Assembly (NCBI GenBank): GCA_020048595.1 | Contig: JAIFMH010000129.1 | Location: 1-10,864, forward strand | Reading direction: 5' to 3' | Origin: Bacteroidota bacterium | GTDB lineage: Bacteria; Bacteroidota; Bacteroidia; Bacteroidales; UBA4417 | Length of the DNA stretch: 10,864 nt | In this document: positions 7,624-10,864 of the stretch, one piece after another | Layout of the letters: each line of letters starts with the position of its first letter | Numbering within the stretch: the stretch's first letter is position 1 | Made by a program: the position numbers and the translations under genes | Notes under the pieces: generated by a model | What the model was told of the DNA's origin: nothing | Database searches by the model: none | The model's input: the letters and a program-made list of their open reading frames with translations, nothing else

Positions 7624-9638
7624 ACATTCCCGCAAAAAAATCCTGTCACACACCTATGAAGAACTCTTTCCATATCCGCTGTTATACTATTATTTTATTT
7701 ATTATCCTTCTATCCTGGGCTTTTTCTGGAAACGCCGGAGTACTCCCTGATCCCGGAAACAATGATTCCGACAGCTTAAAACAAGCTCTTACAAAGAGAC
7801 TTTCTCCGGAAGAAAAAATCACAACCCTTTCGGCACTGGGCAAAGCGTATTATGGTGAATCAGAACTGGATAAAGCACTGGAAATACAAAATCAACTGCT
7901 GGAAGTAATCAGCAAACACGGAACTAAAACCGATTCGGCAAAATGTTTCAGGCTAACCGGATTAATTTATCTGCAAAAATCGTGGTACGACAAATCGTTG
8001 GAATACCTGATGCTGGCACAACAACTCTTTGGCGAAGCAGGTGATTCGTCCATGCACTTTAAGGCGCTGATGAATGTTGGAATTGTCCACGATTATATGG
8101 GAAACCAACCCATGTCATTATCCTATTACAACCAGGCTCTTGATTATTATAAACGCACCAAAAACCAAAGCGGCATGGCTGATTGTGAGCTTAATATTGC
8201 AATTATCCTTACCAAACAAAAGAAATATGAACAGGCAAGCGAGAACCTTCTTGCAGCAGCTGAAATATACCAGAAAACAGGGAATAACTCATACCTCGCG
8301 GCAGCGTTTATTAACCTGGGGCTGACGTATAAAAAAATGGGAAATTACAAACTGGCCATCGAATACCTGGATAAAGCATTGAAAATATGGAAACAGGACG
8401 ATGATCAGTACCATATTTGCTATTACCACCTGAACATGGGTGAAATCATGCTCGATATGAAACGTATTGACGAAGCAGGTAAGTATCTGCACACAGCCGA
8501 AAAACTCGCAAAAGAAGTTAACTCAAAAGACCTGCTGGCAAAAGCATACGAGTTTTTATCCGACTATAATGTAGCCAGGAAAAACTACGGCGAGGCTTAT
8601 TCCTATCTGAATAAATCAAAGCAAATTAACGACAGCATCCTTAATGCTGAAACCACCGAAAAAGTCAACCAGATTCAATATCAGTACGAAATTGAAAAGA
8701 GGGAAGCTGATAACGAACACCTGGTAAAACAAAACCTGGATAAAGAGCTACAGATTTCGAAGAAAAACCTGACTTTGTATATTCTTACAGCAATACTCAT
8801 TGTAATTGCATTGCTGGTTCTGTTGTTAGTAAATCAAAACCGGTTAAAAAGGCGCGCAAACCAGCAGCTTGAAATAAAAAACGATTTAATAGAATTGCAA
8901 AAGGATGAACTGATAACCCTTAATGCTTCCAAGGACAAGTTCCTTTCAATACTCGCCCATGACATTAAAAATCCGTTAAGCTCAATCCACGGAATCAGCG
9001 ACTTGCTAGTTACTGAATATGAAACGCTTACCATTGAGGAGAAAAAGATTTTTACCCGCGATATTCATACTTTATCGACCAATCTTTTCGAAATAATAAA
9101 TACACTGCTTACCTGGTCAACTTCGCAAAGCGGAATGATTACCTACAGGCCACAACAATTTTCGATCGGCGAACTGTGCAGCAAAACAGCAAACAATCTT
9201 CAAACGGTAGCCAAACAGAAGGATATTATTATTGAAAGTAACGCAGATAAAGAATTAATGGTGATGGCCGATGAAAATATGATTCTTTCGGTGCTTCATA
9301 ACCTGATCAATAATGCAATAAAATACTCATACCACGGAACTAAAATACATATTGAAACCAAGCAACAGGATGGGTTTGCCCAGATAACTGTGATTGACTC
9401 CGGTATCGGGCTTTCGCCTGAAAGCCAGGAAAAACTTTTTAAATACGATCAGCATTTTATGAATAAAGGTACCGCCGGCGAAACAGGAACCGGATTAGGG
9501 CTTATACTTTGTAAAGATTTTGTTGATAAAAACGGTGGTACGATCACGGTTGAAAGTGAACTAAAAAAAGGCAGTACATTTAGTTTTACCCTTCCGTTAG
9601 CGGAAGCCGGTGTGTCTGCACACCTGCAGGGTTTCTGA
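7608..9638 (+). CDS. Membrane-anchored TPR sensor histidine kinase
   Basis: A 676-residue protein. The order is: N-terminal signal/anchor (about 25-44, YTIILFIILLSWAF); periplasmic tetratricopeptide repeats (about 68-345, roughly seven, e.g. MNVGIVHDYMGNQPMSLSYY and FINLGLTYKKMGNYKLAIEY); a coiled coil (about 345-385); a membrane helix (about 388-409); and a second coiled linker (about 412-440). The HisKA domain follows with phospho-acceptor His451 (LSILAHDIKNPLSSIHG). The HATPase_c domain has an N-box (HNLINNAIKYS, about 564-574), a G1 box (DSGIGL, 597-602) and a G2 box (GTGLGL, 627-632). All catalytic motifs are intact. No receiver or DNA-binding domain is fused and no response regulator lies in the window, so the partner is elsewhere. 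The start at 7608 has AGAGG 8 nt before it; the ATG at 7656 would give a more ordinary signal peptide and is a real alternative. The ligand is unknown. Confidence 0.93.
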   Translation: MPCIINIPAKKSCHTPMKNSFHIRCYTIILFIILLSWAFSGNAGVLPDPGNNDSDSLKQALTKRLSPEEKITTLSALGKAYYGESELDKALEIQNQLLEVISKHGTKTDSAKCFRLTGLIYLQKSWYDKSLEYLMLAQQLFGEAGDSSMHFKALMNVGIVHDYMGNQPMSLSYYNQALDYYKRTKNQSGMADCELNIAIILTKQKKYEQASENLLAAAEIYQKTGNNSYLAAAFINLGLTYKKMGNYKLAIEYLDKALKIWKQDDDQYHICYYHLNMGEIMLDMKRIDEAGKYLHTAEKLAKEVNSKDLLAKAYEFLSDYNVARKNYGEAYSYLNKSKQINDSILNAETTEKVNQIQYQYEIEKREADNEHLVKQNLDKELQISKKNLTLYILTAILIVIALLVLLLVNQNRLKRRANQQLEIKNDLIELQKDELITLNASKDKFLSILAHDIKNPLSSIHGISDLLVTEYETLTIEEKKIFTRDIHTLSTNLFEIINTLLTWSTSQSGMITYRPQQFSIGELCSKTANNLQTVAKQKDIIIESNADKELMVMADENMILSVLHNLINNAIKYSYHGTKIHIETKQQDGFAQITVIDSGIGLSPESQEKLFKYDQHFMNKGTAGETGTGLGLILCKDFVDKNGGTITVESELKKGSTFSFTLPLAEAGVSAHLQGF

Positions 9639-9699
9639 CACCAGATTCCGGTACGGTTTCAGGCAATAAGTTAGGGCTTGTTGAAACAAAAATCGAATG

Positions 9700-9869
9700 T
9701 CCCTTGGTTTTCCCATAGGGAATCAATACCAATAGCTAAATGAAAGTGAAACACCGGATTGTCTGTAGGACATAAATATTCATTGCATTATGTTGATCCC
9801 CTGACGGGAAATCAGGATTGTGGTTGTAATTTTTATATTGATATTTATCCCCTGACGGGGAAAATCAAT
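9700..9869. repeat. Three related short hairpin repeats (CCC-loop-GGGAAATCA type)
   Basis: Unit 1 (9700-9727) has TCCCT paired with AGGGA followed by ATCAAT. Unit 2 (9794-9814) has TGAT-CCCC, loop TGAC, GGG-AAATCA. Unit 3 (9837-9869) has ATTGAT, CCCC, loop TGAC, GGGG, then AAA and ATCAAT. Units 2 and 3 share the 13-mer ATCCCCTGACGGG, 51 nt apart. All three end in GGGAA(A)ATCA. They look like copies of one small palindromic element. None is followed by a T-run in the + direction, so they are not ordinary terminators. Function unknown. Confidence 0.5.
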
Positions 9870-9982
9870 TCGGTAATGTGCATGGATTATGAGTATAACG
9901 GTAAGTTATGCGTCAGCATAAAAAAACGGCACGAAACACCGCAAATAGACAAAACGAAACCGAATAATTGCCAGGATTTTTG

Positions 9983-9990
9983 TACCTTTG
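9983..9990 (+). promoter_or_regulatory. Promoter -7 element, probably leaderless transcript
   Basis: TACCTTTG matches TAnnTTTG perfectly and ends only 4 nt before the ATG at 9995. With the usual Bacteroidota spacing, the transcript would start at or next to the start codon, so the mRNA would be leaderless. No matching -33 TTTG is seen at the expected distance. The element gives independent support for the chosen start. Confidence 0.6.
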
Positions 9991-9994
9991 AATA

Positions 9995-10522
9995 ATGGAA
10001 GACTCAAAAAAAACAGAACAGGGTTTTATCATCGACAGGCTGACAAACTCAATCCTGAACACAATTTCTGGTGACAGTTTCCAGACAGAGGTTATTCGGT
10101 TAGGTAAATCGGATTTGAAACATATTACCAAAACCAAAGGGTGGAATTTCAATTGGAAGCAGGAATTTGACGAAATAAAAAAAGAAGTTTATAAGCTGAC
10201 TATCGTAAACAATCCGAGTATTATACAAGGACTTCTAAGTGTTACAATTGAGCAAGACCATGTTTTTATGGACTTATTGGAAAGTGCACCATTCAATATT
10301 GGAAAACATAAAATATATGAAGGCGTTGCTGGAAATTTAGTGGCTTATGCCTGCAAAATTTCATTTCAAAAAGGTTTTGAAGGTTTCGTTTCATTTACAG
10401 CTAAAACTAAATTAATTGACCATTATGAGAAAACCTTGGGTGCTTACCATTTCAAAAATCAACGAATGATAATAGACACTCAGGCAGCAAGAATTTTAGT
10501 TGAAAAATATTTTAAAACGTAA
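9995..10522 (+). CDS. GNAT-like acyltransferase-fold protein, first gene of a two-gene module
   Basis: A 175-residue soluble protein with no signal peptide or membrane segment. The second half fits a GNAT fold: central strands KLTIVNNPSIIQGLLSVTIE (about 67-86) and DHVFMDLLESAP (about 88-99); an acetyl-CoA-loop-like segment KIYEGVAGNLVAYACKIS (about 106-123); strand FEGFVSFTAK; then LIDHYEKTLGAYHF (about 140-153), as in the FYEKLGF motif of GNATs; then a final helix AARILVEKYFK. The canonical Q/R-x-x-G-x-G/A loop is imperfect, so activity is uncertain. The N-terminal ~60 residues are not recognised. The gene is followed after 5 nt by a 61-residue gene, so the two form one unit. GC content in 10201-10440 is 78 of 240 bases, lower than the operon on the left, which fits acquired DNA. 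Known GNAT toxins usually have an RHH antitoxin upstream; the order here is reversed. Confidence 0.7.
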   Translation: MEDSKKTEQGFIIDRLTNSILNTISGDSFQTEVIRLGKSDLKHITKTKGWNFNWKQEFDEIKKEVYKLTIVNNPSIIQGLLSVTIEQDHVFMDLLESAPFNIGKHKIYEGVAGNLVAYACKISFQKGFEGFVSFTAKTKLIDHYEKTLGAYHFKNQRMIIDTQAARILVEKYFKT

Positions 10523-10527
10523 AAACA

Positions 10528-10713
10528 ATGGGCTTAATAAAAGAACCAGAAGGTGTTGATTTTGTAATACAAAGTCCTCCTTTGACCGACAAAGAAAGAA
10601 TCGAGATAAGCGAATTTATCCGAACCAGAAAACTACAAAACAAGTCGAAGGTTACTGCGACAATCTCGAAAAAGAGAATCAGGCATAGTGTGTTAAAAAA
10701 GCCGAACGCATAA
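10528..10713 (+). CDS. Small basic protein paired with the GNAT-like gene
   Basis: A 61-residue protein starting ATG 5 nt after the stop of the GNAT-like gene. The N-terminal half is acidic and structured (MGLIKEPEGVDFVIQSPPLT, then DKERIEISEFIRTRK, a likely helix at 21-35). The C-terminal half is strongly basic (14 Lys/Arg in total against 7 Asp/Glu, with KKRIRH near 48-53) and could bind nucleic acid or a partner. No RHH, HTH or other known antitoxin fold is recognised. Size, spacing and position suggest an accessory or antitoxin partner of the preceding protein; this is inference. Its stop codon TAA is also the first three bases of the palindrome that follows, as in integron gene cassettes. 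Confidence that it is a real gene is good because of the tight spacing and the coherent helix prediction. Confidence 0.65.
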   Translation: MGLIKEPEGVDFVIQSPPLTDKERIEISEFIRTRKLQNKSKVTATISKKRIRHSVLKKPNA

Positions 10714-10840
10714 CGAAGGCTATAACAAATAGCGGGTTTGGAAACATAATTGAATCTTCATCTCCCGCACAAGCATTCGTGTTGGTTGACAGCTAGTTGC
10801 CACGCAATCCGCTACTTGTCATAGCCTCAGCCGTATTTTA
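10711..10840 (+). repeat. Large imperfect palindrome, attC-like or MITE-like
   Basis: The left arm GGCTATAACAAATAGCGG (10718-10735) pairs with the right arm CCGCTACTTGTCATAGCC (10809-10826) at 16 of 18 positions; both mismatches are A opposite C. The loop is 73 nt. Outside the arms, TAACG (10711-10715) can pair with CGTA (10832-10835) with one bulged A, separated from the main stem by short unpaired bases. This two-stem layout and the ~130-bp size resemble long integron attC sites, whose outer boxes are RYYYAAC and GTTRRRY. The left box GCATAAC fits RYYYAAC with one mismatch, but the right side does not give a proper GTTRRRY. A miniature transposable element is the alternative; no target-site duplication was seen. 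The rest of the window, to 10864, holds no gene. Confidence 0.6.
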
Positions 10841-10864
10841 GGACTAGACATTGGTTTTTGAGTG

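Larger units (their letters stand above)
9639..9994. other. Non-coding gap between kinase and GNAT-like gene
   Basis: A 356-nt stretch with no convincing gene. It holds three short related hairpins (see next entry) and, at its right end, the promoter of the following gene. The only longer open frame begins with TTG at 9759, has no ATG, and runs through the hairpins and the promoter, so it is not called. No clear terminator with a T-run is seen after the kinase stop. An inverted repeat GTTTCA (9658 region) / TGAAAC (9682 region) is present but short. Confidence 0.5.

Noticed and set aside
8074..8325. An 83-codon open frame on the + strand in another frame
   Set aside because: It is inside the TPR region of the kinase gene, which is continuous and well supported.
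9700..9721. Hairpin after the kinase gene as a rho-independent terminator
   Set aside because: The stem is short and imperfect, and no T-run follows on the + strand.
9700..9869. The hairpin series as a CRISPR array
   Set aside because: There are only three units, they vary in length and spacing, and no cas gene is present.
9759..9995. A 78-codon open frame on the + strand between the kinase and the GNAT-like gene
   Set aside because: It has only a TTG start, no ATG, contains the hairpin repeats, and its end covers the promoter and the start codon of the next gene. Kept only as a low-interest observation.

Overview
The window looks like chromosomal DNA from a Bacteroidota bacterium, probably an uncultured or environmental member. 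Three things suggest this: a type IX secretion (gliding-motility type) C-terminal sorting domain at the left edge, promoter elements of the Bacteroidota form TAnnTTTG in front of several genes, and the RDD/SpoIIM/DUF4129/DUF4350/MoxR/DUF58 gene set, which is familiar from that phylum. Shine-Dalgarno sequences are mostly absent, which also fits.

Layout, left to right. (1) Positions 2-625, + strand: the 3' end of a large secreted or surface protein with a type B T9SS sorting domain. (2) Positions 643-6665, - strand: six genes in one tight run. In transcription order they are a SpoIIM-family membrane protein, a multi-pass membrane protein, a DUF4129 protein, a DUF4350 protein, a MoxR AAA+ ATPase and a DUF58 protein. 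Every junction overlaps (26, 11, 4, 4 and 1 nt), so this is almost certainly one translationally coupled operon. (3) Positions 6666-6760: a short divergent promoter region with one good TAnnTTTG element on each strand. (4) Positions 6761-7483, + strand: an RDD-family membrane protein, the divergent partner of the operon. (5) Positions 7608-9638, + strand: a membrane-anchored TPR sensor histidine kinase with no response regulator beside it. (6) Positions 9639-9994: a non-coding stretch with three related short hairpins. (7) Positions 9995-10713, + strand: a two-gene unit made of a GNAT-like protein and a 61-residue basic protein. It is read from a probably leaderless promoter. (8) Positions 10711 to about 10840: a roughly 130-bp imperfect palindrome that begins at the stop codon of the small gene and resembles an integron attC site or a miniature mobile element.

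How the genes fit together. The operon joins a MoxR-type ATPase and its usual DUF58 partner to four or five integral-membrane proteins, one of them with a periplasmic Rossmann-like domain. This suggests an envelope-associated assembly, chaperone or remodelling machine; its biological role is an inference and is not shown by the sequence. The right-hand end reads as accessory DNA: lower GC, a compact two-gene module of toxin-antitoxin-like shape, and a palindrome abutting the last stop codon as in a gene cassette. That module is the best candidate here for an undescribed system.
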